DNA from: Hymenobacter chitinivorans DSM 11115
GTDB taxonomy: Bacteria; Bacteroidota; Bacteroidia; Cytophagales; Hymenobacteraceae
Reading direction: 5' to 3'
DNA length: 64,000 bases
NCBI RefSeq assembly: GCF_002797555.1
Contig: NZ_PGFA01000001.1
Coordinates: forward strand, 2,666,001 to 2,730,000
Part shown: in pieces, positions 1 to 11,922 of the stretch
Numbering within the stretch: position 1 is the stretch's first letter
Layout: the number at the start of each line of letters is the position of its first letter
Notes under the pieces: generated by a model
The model's database searches: none
Told to the model about the DNA's origin: nothing
Seen by the model: the letters and a program-made list of their open reading frames with translations, nothing else
Translations under genes and position numbers: made by a program

Positions 1-190
1 TGGCCAGGGAAGTAGCCACGGCTTCTACCCGCAGCTCGCCAGCACGCACGGCCTGACCCAGCAGGGTAATAAAGGCGGCGGCCGTGCTGCCCGTGCCCAG
101 GCCCAGCCGCATACCGCTGCGCACCCAGCGTAGAGCCGTGGCGGCCGCCAGCTGCTTTTGCAATACCTGCTGTGGGTCGGCGGTACTCAT
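1..190 (-). CDS. rpiA: Ribose-5-phosphate isomerase A, N-terminal part (cut by window edge)
   Basis: Interconverts ribose 5-phosphate and ribulose 5-phosphate in the cytosolic pentose phosphate pathway. Only the first 63 codons are present, starting at the ATG whose complement is at 188-190. The fragment shows a short helical N-terminus, then the phosphate-binding loop [13 protein letters not shown] at about residues 30-42, which is the RpiA signature, and EAVATS, matching the family's second conserved segment. It lies 56 bp downstream of the KDPG aldolase on the same strand, so the GH15 enzyme, aldolase and rpiA may be co-transcribed. The rest of the gene is outside the window, so the catalytic Asp/Lys cannot be checked. 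The family call is strong in spite of the truncation. Confidence 0.88.
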   Translation of the reverse strand, partial: MSTADPQQVLQKQLAAATALRWVRSGMRLGLGTGSTAAAFITLLGQAVRAGELRVEAVATSLA

Positions 191-246
191 CGGGGGTTGG
201 TTTCTAGGGTTGATAACGGGGCCAGAATACCACTTTTCCGCCACAC

Positions 247-906
247 TTATTCCGCCGCCGCCGGGGGCTGCATGGCGGCCAGCAGCTCCCGCACCTGGGC
301 CGTGAGGGCCGCCGGGTCGTCGGTTTTCAACAGGCGCGAGTCGACGCCGACGCAAGTGGCGCCGGCCTGCATCCAGGCGGCCACGGTTTCGGCATCGGGA
401 TGAATGCCGCCGGTGGCCATAAAGCGCACGTTGGGCAGGGGCGCGTGCACGGTTTTCAGGTATTTGGGACCCAGCATGGCGGCCGGAAACAGCTTGGCAA
501 ACGTGGCCCCGAGCTGGGCGGCCTGATACACCTCGTTGAGCGTCGAGACGCCGGGCAGCCAGGCCAAGTCGTGCCGGTGACACACGGCGGCCACCTCGGC
601 CCCGATGACGGGCTGCACGATGTAGTCGGCGCCGGCGCTGATAAACCGCTCGGCCTCCTCCACGGTGTAGATGGTACCCGCACCCAGCAGCAAATCGGGA
701 TATTCGGCCTCCACGAACTGCTGCAAGTCGGTGAAAATCTCGAAGGCATTGGGGCCCCGGTTGGTAAACTCAAACAGGCGCACCCCGCCTTCGTAGCAGG
801 CTTGAAGCACGCGCCGGGCGTAGGGTTCTTCGGCGTGATAAAACACCGGAATCAGGGGGCTGCGCAGGGCCTGGGCCACGGCATCAGCCTCGGTAAAACG
901 GGCCAT
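247..906 (-). CDS. eda: KDPG / 4-hydroxy-2-oxoglutarate aldolase
   Basis: Class I aldolase that splits 2-keto-3-deoxy-6-phosphogluconate into pyruvate and glyceraldehyde 3-phosphate (Entner-Doudoroff or uronate catabolism), cytosolic. The 219-aa product has the usual family length. Visible motifs are FEFTNRG (substrate-binding Glu and Arg), LLGAGTI, and [10 protein letters not shown], whose Lys is the Schiff-base residue, followed by ATGGIHPD for phosphate binding. The reading frame is open further upstream (to 954), but [10 protein letters not shown] at 906 starts where family members start, so that ATG was chosen. It sits 87 bp downstream of the GH15 gene and 56 bp upstream of rpiA, all on the minus strand, which fits a small sugar-catabolism group. 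Confidence 0.9.
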   Translation of the reverse strand: MARFTEADAVAQALRSPLIPVFYHAEEPYARRVLQACYEGGVRLFEFTNRGPNAFEIFTDLQQFVEAEYPDLLLGAGTIYTVEEAERFISAGADYIVQPVIGAEVAAVCHRHDLAWLPGVSTLNEVYQAAQLGATFAKLFPAAMLGPKYLKTVHAPLPNVRFMATGGIHPDAETVAAWMQAGATCVGVDSRLLKTDDPAALTAQVRELLAAMQPPAAAE

Positions 907-993
907 AGCAAATAGAAAAGAAGTATAAAAGCAGACAATCAGGCCGGCACCCAATACCAGGATGCCGGGCCGGGCCGCCGCGGAGCCTGGGGC

Positions 994-2778
994 CTACACG
1001 AAATTGGGCCGGTCGAGCTTTTTGGAAATCCGGTAAGCGGCGTTGACCAGACCCACGTGGCTGTAGGCCTGAGGGAAGTTGCCCCACTGCGAGCCGGTGC
1101 GGGCGTCCACGTCTTCCGAAAGCAGGCCCAGGTGGTTGGTGTAGCCGAGCAGCTTTGCAAACTCCCGGGCGGCATCGTCGAGGCGGCCCACGCAGGCCAG
1201 GGCCTCCACGTACCAGAAGGAGCAGATGAGGAAGGTGGTTTCGGGCGTGCCGAAGTCGTCGGGGTGGCGGTAGCGGTAAAACAGGCCCTCGGGCGTCTTG
1301 AGCTCCTTTTCCAGCTCCCGCAGGTGGGTGCGGGCCCGCTCGGAGTTGGGGTCGAGATAGCCCATCAGAATCAGCTGCAGGCCGCTGGCATCGAGGTGGG
1401 GCGAGCCAATGGCGTTGGTGTATACGCCCCGCTCGGCGTCGTAGCACTCCTCGATTTTCTCGGCCGCGGTGCGGGCCAGCTCCGTGGCCAGCGCCTCGAT
1501 TTCGGTGTTGCCCAGGAAGCGGGCCACCTTACGGGCGGCGTGGGCCCCGGCCCAGTGAAAGAGGTAGGTGTAGCAGTGGTACTGGGCAATGTGGCGGAAC
1601 TCCCAGAGGCCGGCATCGGGCATGTTCATGGTTTCCTTAATGAGCCGCAGGGCCTCGTACATCATCTTTTCCGAGTCGGCCCGCTCGGCGCCCACGAAGC
1701 GGCGGTCCACGTAGAGCGGCAGCAAAGCCACCAGCACCTGCCCGTACACGTCGTTCTGAATGTGGGTGTAGGCATCGTTGCCGATGCGCACGGGCTTATT
1801 GCCCAGGTAGCCCTCCAAATCCAGCTCCTGCTCCACCAGCTTAGCCGCCCCGCTGATGCTGTAGAGCGGCTGGTACTTGTCGCGCACTTTGGTCGAGATA
1901 TTGGCGATGTAGTGGAAGTAGCGCTCCATCTCCTCGAAGTGGCCGATGTTGTTGAAGGCCGTCAGGATGTAGTAGGTGTCGCGCATCCAGCAGAAGCGGT
2001 AGTCCCAGTTGCGGGTGCTGCCGGGCGCCTCGGGCAAGCTCGTGGTGGTGGCGGCAATGATGGCGCCGGTGTCCTCGTACTGGTGCAGCTTCAGGGCCAG
2101 GGCCGAGCGGATAACCTGGGTCTGGTAGAAGTTGCTGATGCTGGTGCTTTTCACCCAGTGGCGCCAGTACTGCACGGTTTTGCGCAGAAATTCCTCGACC
2201 GTACTGTGCAGGGAAGCTTCCAGCGGGGCCCCGTAGGTGAGCACCAGGTAGCGGGTTTCGGTGAGCACGAAACCTTCCCCATCGAGGATGTAGGTCAGGG
2301 GAATGTCGGTGGTCAGGCGCATTTCCTCCTCCATGCCCAGGAAGGCAATGTGGTTGGAGCTGCGGCGGCGGGTGAGCTGCTGCTGCCCATACTCGGCCAC
2401 CGGCTCGCACACCACCTTCACCCGGGGCACGCCTTCCAGGGGCTCCAGCTTGCGGATAAACATCAGCGGCTTATAGTTCCGGTCGTACTGGGCGAAGCGC
2501 GGGGCAAAGTCGGTGACGCGGTAGCGCCCCTCGGCGCTGTCGACTTCGGTGCAGAGTACGTTGGTATTCTCCAGGTAGTACTGCCGGGTGCTGAAGTCGG
2601 CCCCGTCGGCGGGCCGGATGCTGAACTCGCCGCCCTTGCGGGTGTCGAGCAGGGAGCCGAAGACGAAGCTGCTGTCGAAGCGGGGCCAGCAGAGCCAGGA
2701 CACGGCGGTGTCTTTGTGTATCAGGGCGAGGTAGGCGCAGTTGCCCACCAGGCCCATGTCGTAGGTATGTTTGCTCAT
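994..2778 (-). CDS. Glycoside hydrolase family 15 protein (glucoamylase/trehalase-like)
   Basis: Predicted (alpha/alpha)6-barrel glycosidase acting on alpha-glucosides such as starch fragments or trehalose; 594 aa with no signal peptide, so probably cytoplasmic. The N-terminal beta domain (about residues 1-230) starts with YDMGLVGNCAYLALI and WLCWPRFDSSFVFGSLLD, typical of bacterial GH15. The barrel contains NWDYRFCWMRD, the general-acid region AGLWEFR and the general-base region PETTFLICSFWYVEALA. The ATG at 2778 was chosen over a TTG two codons earlier. It is the first gene of the minus-strand group with eda and rpiA. Bacterial members of this subgroup include trehalases as well as glucoamylases, and sequence alone does not settle which. 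Confidence 0.85.
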   Translation of the reverse strand: MSKHTYDMGLVGNCAYLALIHKDTAVSWLCWPRFDSSFVFGSLLDTRKGGEFSIRPADGADFSTRQYYLENTNVLCTEVDSAEGRYRVTDFAPRFAQYDRNYKPLMFIRKLEPLEGVPRVKVVCEPVAEYGQQQLTRRRSSNHIAFLGMEEEMRLTTDIPLTYILDGEGFVLTETRYLVLTYGAPLEASLHSTVEEFLRKTVQYWRHWVKSTSISNFYQTQVIRSALALKLHQYEDTGAIIAATTTSLPEAPGSTRNWDYRFCWMRDTYYILTAFNNIGHFEEMERYFHYIANISTKVRDKYQPLYSISGAAKLVEQELDLEGYLGNKPVRIGNDAYTHIQNDVYGQVLVALLPLYVDRRFVGAERADSEKMMYEALRLIKETMNMPDAGLWEFRHIAQYHCYTYLFHWAGAHAARKVARFLGNTEIEALATELARTAAEKIEECYDAERGVYTNAIGSPHLDASGLQLILMGYLDPNSERARTHLRELEKELKTPEGLFYRYRHPDDFGTPETTFLICSFWYVEALACVGRLDDAAREFAKLLGYTNHLGLLSEDVDARTGSQWGNFPQAYSHVGLVNAAYRISKKLDRPNFV

Positions 2779-2970
2779 GGCCAAGGAGTCGGGTGAAGGC
2801 CCACGCGGGGCGCTTGTGGCGGAGTTTCGAGCTTCCTAGTACCCCAATGATGCCGGTCGGGTTGCCGCCAACCGCCCCCGCAGGTCTGCGTAAAGACCAA
2901 ATCCGGCGCCCGGGCCGGCCGGACCAACGGCCTTTTCCGGGCTATTTGCCCACCTTTTGCCCCCTTTCGC

Positions 2971-3711
2971 TTGGTCAAGTCCCCGTCTTCCGCCCCGTCC
3001 CAAAAAACCAGCCGCCTGCCGCTTTACCTGGCCGGCGGCCTGCTCCTGACTTTAGTTGCCTGCTACTTCCTCTGGCCCGCCTTTCAAACTACCGCCCAGG
3101 AAGCCTTCGCCGTGCTCAAAAGCGGGGAGCAGGCCCGGGTATCGGCCTGGATCCGGCAGTTTGGCTACTGGGGCCCGGTGGTCATCGTGGCGGCCATGGT
3201 GGTGCAGATGTTTCTGGTGGTCGTCAACGTGGTGCTGCTGATTCTGGTGGCTATTCTGGCCTACGGGCCGTGGTGGGGCTCCTTGCTGGCCCTAGTGGGC
3301 TGCGTGGTGGCCTCGTCGGTGGGCTACTGGCTGGGCCGCTCGGCCGGAGAAGCCTTTATCGGCCGGCTCATTGGGGAGAAGAGCGAAAAGAAAATGGTGG
3401 AGGAAGTGCAGCGCTACGGGACCTGGGCCGTGGTTATTGCCCGCCTCTCCCCGGCCCTGTCCGACGACGCGGTGAGCTTCGTGGCCGGGGTGGCGCGCCT
3501 GGGCTACGGGCGCTTTCTGCTGGCCACCGTGGCCGGCGTGCTGCCGCTCATTGCCCTGCTGGCCTGGCTGGGCGAAAACAGTGAGCGGCTCAAAACCGGG
3601 CTGCTCTGGGTGTCCATTGTCAGCGTGGTGCTCTTCATCGGCTACGTGTGGTGGGACAAGCGCCGGACGAAATCCGCCCCGCCCGAGGCGGCGTTGGCCG
3701 AGAAAAACTAA
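2971..3711 (+). CDS. TVP38/TMEM64 (VTT/DedA-like) membrane protein
   Basis: Polytopic inner-membrane protein of the SNARE-associated/VTT family. Family members are implicated in lipid scrambling or membrane homeostasis, but the role here is unknown. The 246-aa product has an N-terminal membrane segment (about 18-38), a hydrophobic core with VVIVAAMVVQMFLVVVN, the reentrant-loop region GYWLGRSAG, and the characteristic block IARLSPALSDDAVSFVAG, in which family members conserve R, P and D/N. A short basic tail (DKRRTKSA) follows the last helix. The start is a TTG at 2971. No ATG exists before the conserved core, so the true start could be this TTG or a little upstream. It is divergent from the GH15 gene across 190 bp that holds both promoters. 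Confidence 0.8.
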   Translation: MVKSPSSAPSQKTSRLPLYLAGGLLLTLVACYFLWPAFQTTAQEAFAVLKSGEQARVSAWIRQFGYWGPVVIVAAMVVQMFLVVVNVVLLILVAILAYGPWWGSLLALVGCVVASSVGYWLGRSAGEAFIGRLIGEKSEKKMVEEVQRYGTWAVVIARLSPALSDDAVSFVAGVARLGYGRFLLATVAGVLPLIALLAWLGENSERLKTGLLWVSIVSVVLFIGYVWWDKRRTKSAPPEAALAEKN

Positions 3712-3752
3712 GAAACTAGACGAAAACCACCGCACTAGCACGGGGGAGCTAC

Positions 3753-3760
3753 TACCTTTG
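3753..3760 (+). promoter_or_regulatory. Bacteroidota-type -7 box TACCTTTG
   Basis: TACCTTTGCGC matches the TAnnTTTG -7 element of Bacteroidota housekeeping promoters. It lies 51 bp before the ATG at 3812, so it probably drives the large secreted protein. No convincing -33 TTTG was seen. Confidence 0.6.
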
Positions 3761-3811
3761 CGCGCTTCACCGGAAGGCGTGTTGCCGCTTTCCCCGCTCC
3801 CCTGACTTCTG

Positions 3812-5983
3812 ATGCAGTGCCCCGTGCGTTTCCTTCCGGGTTTTAGCTGGCTTGCCGGCTTGGCCGCCCTCCTGTGCCTTTCTCTCTCCGCTGAAGCCCA
3901 AACGGCGCCCCCTTCCCCCCCGCTGCTGCGCGAGCTGACCCTGCGCACCGACACGACGCGCTACGCGCTGAGTCGCAACACCATTGCCGTGCAGGGCGAG
4001 CCCCACCTGTATTTCTACTACCGGCAGGACGACGAAACGGCCGAGTTGCAGCTTTACCCCCTGAGCTGGCAAAGCAAGGCCCCCGTGCGCCTGCGCCGCT
4101 CGGCCGACTTCGTGCTGCTCGACTCGGTGACGGCCGTGCCGGGCCAATTCTACCGCACCAAAATCCGGTTTAAGGACCTGCCCGCGGCCCGCTTTCTGCA
4201 GCTTACCTTCACCCAGGCCAACGACAGCGCCGGCCGCCCGGCCCTGACTCAGACGGTAAACCTGCTACCCATCACCCGCACCACCCTGGAGTTCAAGCCC
4301 AACGACACGGAGCTGTTCGTGGGCGAGGAAAAAGTGTTCGACCTGAGTAGCAACAACCCCAAAAACATCCGCGTGTCCTCGGAGTGGACCAAGGGCCAGG
4401 ACATCGACTGGCGCATCGTGCAGGAGAAAGGGCAGCTGCGCCTGCGCGTGGTGCCCAATGCGCTGGGCACCCGCCTGCTCACGGTGCGCCCCCAAACCGA
4501 GCGGCCCTTCCTGACCGACAACAACCGCCGCCTAAGCTACGGCCTGCCCCCGCTGCGCCAGGAATTCACGGTGAAGGCCTCGCGGCTGCGGTTTCTGAGC
4601 GTCGATAAGAAGGAAATAACGATGGATGAGCTGGCCCGGCGCAAGGGCGTGGAAATCATTCTCGACAACGGCCGCACCTTCGATTTGAAGCGCACTTACC
4701 GCATCGAGGACCAGGAAGAAGCCGGCGGGGCCCTGATGGCCGAGCTGTTTACCCGCCAGTATCTGACCAACGACCGGGTGCTGTGCTGGCTGCGCGTCTA
4801 CAACACCCACCGCCAGACCGAGAGCTACCTTTACATCAAGGAAAACGACCAGGCCAAGTACATTACCAACTTCAACATCTCGCCCAAAACGGCCATCAGC
4901 AGCGTGCAGGTGCGCCACCGCGGCGGCGACTGGGGCCCGAGCCTCAACGTCAACCCCGGCGAGACGGTGGACGTGCGCCTGGAGGGCGAATCCTTGCAGA
5001 AAGCCCGCTTCCACTTCGAGGACGTGGCCATCATCCCTTCCGACTCCTCCATCCGCTCGGATGCGGCGGTGGTGTACCGGGTGCAGGTACCCCAAACCAT
5101 TGATAAGCGCCGGGTTACCATCTTCAACGCTGGGCAGCCCACGGGCTATGCCTTGGCGGTGAAGGAGTTTCAGCGGCCCCACCCCCTCGATTTCGTGGCC
5201 GTCAACTTCGGGGAAAGTCCGCGGGTTATCAATCGGCTCAACGGGCCGGTGCTCTACGACCGGACCATTTCCGACGTGGTCTTCAGCTTCAACCCCAACG
5301 GCATCGACACCGAAACCCAGCTCTACGGCAAGCAGTACCTGACCTTCGACATCCGGACCCAGAACGCCAAGGGCGAGCTGATTGAGATGCGCACCATCGA
5401 GAATGTGGTGGTCTGCCCCGGCGACAACTCGGTGCGGGCCGCCTTCTACCAGGACAAGCAGTGCCAGGTGGGCAACATCAGCCTCAACAACCTGCTCAGC
5501 TCCCGCAAAACCTACGACCTGGACGACTGGAGCACGATTATCATCACCATCCGGCACAACCAGAGCCAGTACCAGGAGCCGGGCTTCACCCAGAAGCTGG
5601 AGCTGGTGCTCAAGCGCCGCATCAAGTTCGACATCGACGTGAGCTTCCCCGGCGGCCTGCTGACCAAGTACAAAGGCGAGTCGAGCTACACGTCCTTCGG
5701 CGGTATTTCCCTGGCCATGCTGGGCCAGCTGAGCTTCTACCACCCCGAAAAAATCAACCGCCTGCGCCCGTATAAGGTCGGGGCCGGCTTCGTGGCCCTC
5801 AACGCCTTCGACCTGAGCAAAAACGGCGGCAACCGGGACCTGGGCGTCGTCATTCTGGGCTCCATCTACCCCACCCGCCGCGACGCCAAGCTCACCTTTC
5901 CCCTCTACCTGGGCGGCGGCTACCTGCTCTCGGCCGGCAAACCCTTCTTCCTGCTCGGCCCCGGCATCGGCGTGCGGCTGTAA
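3812..5983 (+). CDS. Large secreted or outer-membrane-associated protein of unknown function
   Basis: No family was recognised. The 723-aa product begins with a signal peptide (hydrophobic LAGLAALLCLSLSAEA, cleavage near AQT at about residues 29-31). Most of it reads as alternating short beta strands with many charged and aromatic residues, suggesting several Ig-like or beta-sandwich modules between about 40 and 590. The last 115 residues (from about DVSFPGGLL) are glycine- and aromatic-rich, with strands ending in LPLYLGGGYLL and LGPGIGVRL, like a small outer-membrane barrel or anchoring domain. A TACCTTTG box lies 51 bp upstream. It stands alone between the TVP38-like gene and the repeat element. 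A surface or envelope role is inferred from architecture only. Confidence 0.7.
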   Translation: MQCPVRFLPGFSWLAGLAALLCLSLSAEAQTAPPSPPLLRELTLRTDTTRYALSRNTIAVQGEPHLYFYYRQDDETAELQLYPLSWQSKAPVRLRRSADFVLLDSVTAVPGQFYRTKIRFKDLPAARFLQLTFTQANDSAGRPALTQTVNLLPITRTTLEFKPNDTELFVGEEKVFDLSSNNPKNIRVSSEWTKGQDIDWRIVQEKGQLRLRVVPNALGTRLLTVRPQTERPFLTDNNRRLSYGLPPLRQEFTVKASRLRFLSVDKKEITMDELARRKGVEIILDNGRTFDLKRTYRIEDQEEAGGALMAELFTRQYLTNDRVLCWLRVYNTHRQTESYLYIKENDQAKYITNFNISPKTAISSVQVRHRGGDWGPSLNVNPGETVDVRLEGESLQKARFHFEDVAIIPSDSSIRSDAAVVYRVQVPQTIDKRRVTIFNAGQPTGYALAVKEFQRPHPLDFVAVNFGESPRVINRLNGPVLYDRTISDVVFSFNPNGIDTETQLYGKQYLTFDIRTQNAKGELIEMRTIENVVVCPGDNSVRAAFYQDKQCQVGNISLNNLLSSRKTYDLDDWSTIIITIRHNQSQYQEPGFTQKLELVLKRRIKFDIDVSFPGGLLTKYKGESSYTSFGGISLAMLGQLSFYHPEKINRLRPYKVGAGFVALNAFDLSKNGGNRDLGVVILGSIYPTRRDAKLTFPLYLGGGYLLSAGKPFFLLGPGIGVRL

Positions 5984-6003
5984 TTTTTAATGGGCTACTG
6001 CTT

Positions 6004-6071
6004 AATGTAGAAAATGCGGGGGGAAGGTGCCCTTGCGAGGCGTGAGCCGAAGCCATCCGGCCGCTGCGCAG
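6004..6071 (+). repeat. Left 68-bp arm of an inverted-repeat element
   Basis: This arm pairs with 6473-6540 in inverted orientation with about three mismatches over 68 bp. It contains CCTTGCGAGGCGTGAGCC and GAAGCCATCCG, words that recur in the elements at 17.6 and 63.6 kb. Confidence 0.9.
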
Positions 6072-6092
6072 TACGACCCGCTCTTTCACCAG

Positions 6093-6126
6093 AAAGCCCT
6101 TTCCGACATGCGTGGGAAAGGGCTTT
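6093..6126 (+). terminator. Hairpin, probable terminator
   Basis: A perfect 12-bp stem (AAAGCCCTTTCC at 6093-6104, complement at 6115-6126) with a 10-nt loop, followed by TGTTTGTAA. It lies 110 bp after the stop of the large secreted gene, inside the inverted-repeat element. It could terminate that transcript or be an internal part of the element. Confidence 0.55.
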
Positions 6127-6216
6127 GTTTGTAACGCGAAGTTCCACGTCGCATTCCCCGGCTCCGACGGCAACGCTTTTTCAGGCAAGGAAGCCCTCTG
6201 AACTCCTCCCGACCAG

Positions 6217-6433
6217 TTCCGAACCTCACCGGAGGGCTTCGGAAGTGGTCCGTTGAGGTTCCGAAGCTCACCAGAGAGGTTCGGAAGTGGTCCGTTGATG
6301 TTCCGAACCCCAACGCCGGGGTTCCGAAGTGGTCGGGTGGGCTTCCGAACCCCGGCGTTGGGGTTCGGAAGTGGTTTGTTGACCTCTGGAAGTGGTCGGG
6401 TGGGCTTCCGAACCCCGGCGTTGGGGTTCGGAA
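6217..6433. repeat. 21-bp-period array, 11 units (TTCCGAA/TTCGGAA anchors)
   Basis: The anchor TTCCGAA or TTCGGAA (TCTGGAA once) starts at 6217, 6238, 6259, 6280, 6301, 6322, 6343, 6364, 6385, 6406 and 6427: eleven units at exactly 21 bp. Alternate units differ, giving a 42-bp super-period with GGAAGTGGTC. Adjacent units form palindromes, for example TTCCGAACCCC paired with GGGGTTCGGAA. The array sits between convergent 3' ends and inside the 68-bp inverted arms. It is open in several reading frames only because 21 is a multiple of three. Confidence 0.92.
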
Positions 6434-6472
6434 CTAGTAGCCTGGGGCATAGTGGGTAAAAGACGAGACTAC

Positions 6473-6540
6473 CTGCGCAGCGGCCGGATGGCTTCGGCTC
6501 ACGCCTCGCAAGGACACCTTCACCCCGCATTTTTTACATT
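6473..6540 (-). repeat. Right 68-bp arm of the inverted-repeat element
   Basis: Inverted copy of 6004-6071. Together the arms define an element of about 537 bp holding the 21-bp array and the 6093-6126 hairpin. It ends 23 bp before the stop of the histidine kinase gene. Confidence 0.9.
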
Positions 6541-6563
6541 AACCTACAGCAAGCACCATCTCC

Positions 6564-8558
6564 TTAATTCTTCACTTCGATTTCGATGGTGATGATGGAG
6601 CCTTTGCCGGGGCGGGAATCGACGGTGAGCGTGCCGCCGAGCAGGTCGAGGCGGTTGCGGATGCCGGCCAGGCCGATGCCCTTGGCCTGCTTGCCGGTGC
6701 CGGCCGTACTCGTGAAGCCGATACCGTCGTCTTCGGCCGAAATGTGCAGGTGGCCGTCTTCGTGCACCACGTACACGTAGGCTTCGTGGGCTTTGGCGTG
6801 CTTGATGATGTTGGTGAGCAGCTCCTGCACGATGCGGTAGGTGGCCACGTCGTAGAGGCGGGGGCGAACCTGCTCCAGGCCGTGCAGGTGCAGGTGCACG
6901 TGCAGCTGCTGCTTGGGAATCCGCTTGGTGAGCTCCTCGAGGGCTATTTTCAGGCCGAAGTCTTCCAGAATGCCCGGCGTCAGCTCGTGCGAGATGGTGC
7001 GCGTGGCCTTGATGCCCTCGTCAATCAAACTCAGGGCGGCCTCGCGGTTCTGGATGGTGCCCGCGCGGTTTTCCAGGTTGAGCTTGGCCGCGTACAGCAG
7101 CTGGCCCACGCCGTTGTGCAGGGCCTCGGCAATGCGCTTGCGCTCCTCTTCCTGGGTGGTAAGGATGGCGGCCAGCACTTCCTGCTGCTGGCGCAGCTTC
7201 AGGGCCGTGGCTTCCTCGGCCAGCCGCACCCGCTCGGTCACGTCGCGGATGTGGACCAGGGCCCCGCTGATGACGCCCTCGGGCGAGGCCAGGGGCACAA
7301 AGTACGACTCGAAATGGCCCTGACTGGAGTGAAACGGCATATCCTGGCGCATCATGCGCTGGCCCAGCAGCACCTGGCGCAGGCCCTGCTCCTGCTCGCC
7401 GCCGGCGTATTCGGGGAACAGCTCCAGCACGTGCTGGCCCAGCACCTGGGCCTCGGAGCGGCCCGAAAACTCTTCCTGCACCCGGTTCCAGGCCGTGATG
7501 CGCAGCTCCTGGTCGAAGGCCAGAATGCCGTCCACGCTGTTGTCGAGCAGGCTTTCCGAGAATTCCTTCTGGCGCAGCAGCTCCACCCGGGCCGCGCGGG
7601 CGGCCGTCACGTCGCGCCAGGCCACGTGCAGCAGCGGCGCCTTGTGCTCCACGGCAAAGGGCGTAATGACGGCCTCCACCCACACGTCCTCCCCGGTGAG
7701 GCGGCGCATGAGCAGCTCCGCCTTGGCCGAGCCCCGGTCCAGGGCCTCCCGCACCACCCGGGCAATGAGCTCCAGGGAAGACGTGCCGTCGGGCTGCCAT
7801 TCGGGGAAGAAATCGGCCATGTGGTGCCCCACTACTTCAGTGCGGTACAGGGCCGCGAGCAGGTGCAGGGCCGCGTCGTTGCAGTCCAGGTAGTAGTTGT
7901 CCTGCAGCAGCACCACCGCGTCGGAGCTGTGCTCAAAGAGCCGCCGAAACCGGGCCTCACTGGCTTCCAGGGCCTTTTTGGCTTCCTGCTGCCGGGTAAT
8001 ATCGATGACCACCACGCGGCAGTGGGTGGGCGGCTGCTCGGGCTCCCGCACCACGGCCAAGCCCTCGAGCAGAGCGTAAAACACGGTGCCGTCCTCGCGC
8101 TGCAGCATCAGCTCCAGTATCTGGCGCGCCTCACTGGCCTGAATCCGGTTCAGAAACTGCTGGAACGCCAGGCGGTCCTCCGGGGCCACAAACCAGGCAA
8201 AGCGCCGCCCCAGCAGGCGCTGGCGCACCGTGCCCAGCTGCTGGCTGCCCTTCAGATTGAGCTGGGTGATAACGCCCAGCGGGTCGAGGCTGAAATAGCC
8301 GATGGGCGCAAAGTCGTAGAGGTCCACGTACTGGGCGCGCAGGGCTTCGAGCTCGGCCTGGGCCACCAGCAGCTCCTCGTACTGCATTTCGAGCTCAATC
8401 TGGTGCACCTGCAAGTCCTGCACGAGGCGCTGCACGTCGTCGGGCAGCTTCTCGTGCAGGCTCTGGGTGACCAGGCTCTTGCGCTTTTCAGCCCGGGCCC
8501 GCAGCTCTTGCAGGGCCGCGTGCAGGGTAGCAGCCGACGGAGAGTGGGGCGTATCCAT
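6564..8558 (-). CDS. PAS-domain sensor histidine kinase, HisKA_3 (NarX/DegS) type
   Basis: Cytoplasmic signalling kinase of 664 aa with no obvious membrane segment. A coiled N-terminus (about 1-75) leads into roughly four PAS modules (about 75-450), with PAS-like stretches such as YDFAPIGYFSLDPLGVITQLN and GILAFDQELRITAWN. The dimerisation/phosphoacceptor region is EEERKRIAEALHNGVGQLL, with His at about 481. The ATPase domain follows with the N box near ELLTNIIKHAK (about 575) and G boxes EDDGIGF and GIGLAGIRNRL. Kinases of this type normally pair with LuxR/NarL-type response regulators, but none is adjacent. The gene lies 69 bp downstream of the CheB-CheR hybrid on the same strand, so the two are probably co-expressed. 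The ATG at 8558 is clear. Confidence 0.92.
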   Translation of the reverse strand: MDTPHSPSAATLHAALQELRARAEKRKSLVTQSLHEKLPDDVQRLVQDLQVHQIELEMQYEELLVAQAELEALRAQYVDLYDFAPIGYFSLDPLGVITQLNLKGSQQLGTVRQRLLGRRFAWFVAPEDRLAFQQFLNRIQASEARQILELMLQREDGTVFYALLEGLAVVREPEQPPTHCRVVVIDITRQQEAKKALEASEARFRRLFEHSSDAVVLLQDNYYLDCNDAALHLLAALYRTEVVGHHMADFFPEWQPDGTSSLELIARVVREALDRGSAKAELLMRRLTGEDVWVEAVITPFAVEHKAPLLHVAWRDVTAARAARVELLRQKEFSESLLDNSVDGILAFDQELRITAWNRVQEEFSGRSEAQVLGQHVLELFPEYAGGEQEQGLRQVLLGQRMMRQDMPFHSSQGHFESYFVPLASPEGVISGALVHIRDVTERVRLAEEATALKLRQQQEVLAAILTTQEEERKRIAEALHNGVGQLLYAAKLNLENRAGTIQNREAALSLIDEGIKATRTISHELTPGILEDFGLKIALEELTKRIPKQQLHVHLHLHGLEQVRPRLYDVATYRIVQELLTNIIKHAKAHEAYVYVVHEDGHLHISAEDDGIGFTSTAGTGKQAKGIGLAGIRNRLDLLGGTLTVDSRPGKGSIITIEIEVKN

Positions 8559-8627
8559 GCAGGCAAGCTAGGAAAAACAGCTGCAATAGCGAAGCTGAGC
8601 TATTTACGAAGATGAGGATACGCCCCC

Positions 8628-11672
<3,045 letters not shown>

Positions 11673-11922
11673 CGGGGCGCGGGGTCGTAGCTGGGGCGGC
11701 GGAGAAAAGCTTCCGCACGGGGTCCTCAACGCGCGAGGGGCTTACGACGGTTCTTCAAAAGTACGCACAAAAAAGGTCTTCCGCAGGCTCCCAATTCCTG
11801 CCCCAGGCCCTAAAAAAGGCCAAGCTCCACTATATCTGGAAAACCAGAAGTTGCGTACATTGGCTTACACGCCCCCGATTCTTCGCGGTTTTTCCGCCGC
11901 TTCGTCCTTCTATTCCCGCTTC

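Noticed and set aside
6217..6433. CRISPR array
   Set aside because: The repeats are contiguous and 21 bp long with no unique spacers of 30-40 bp, the units vary, and no cas gene is near. The same holds for arrays 2 and 3.
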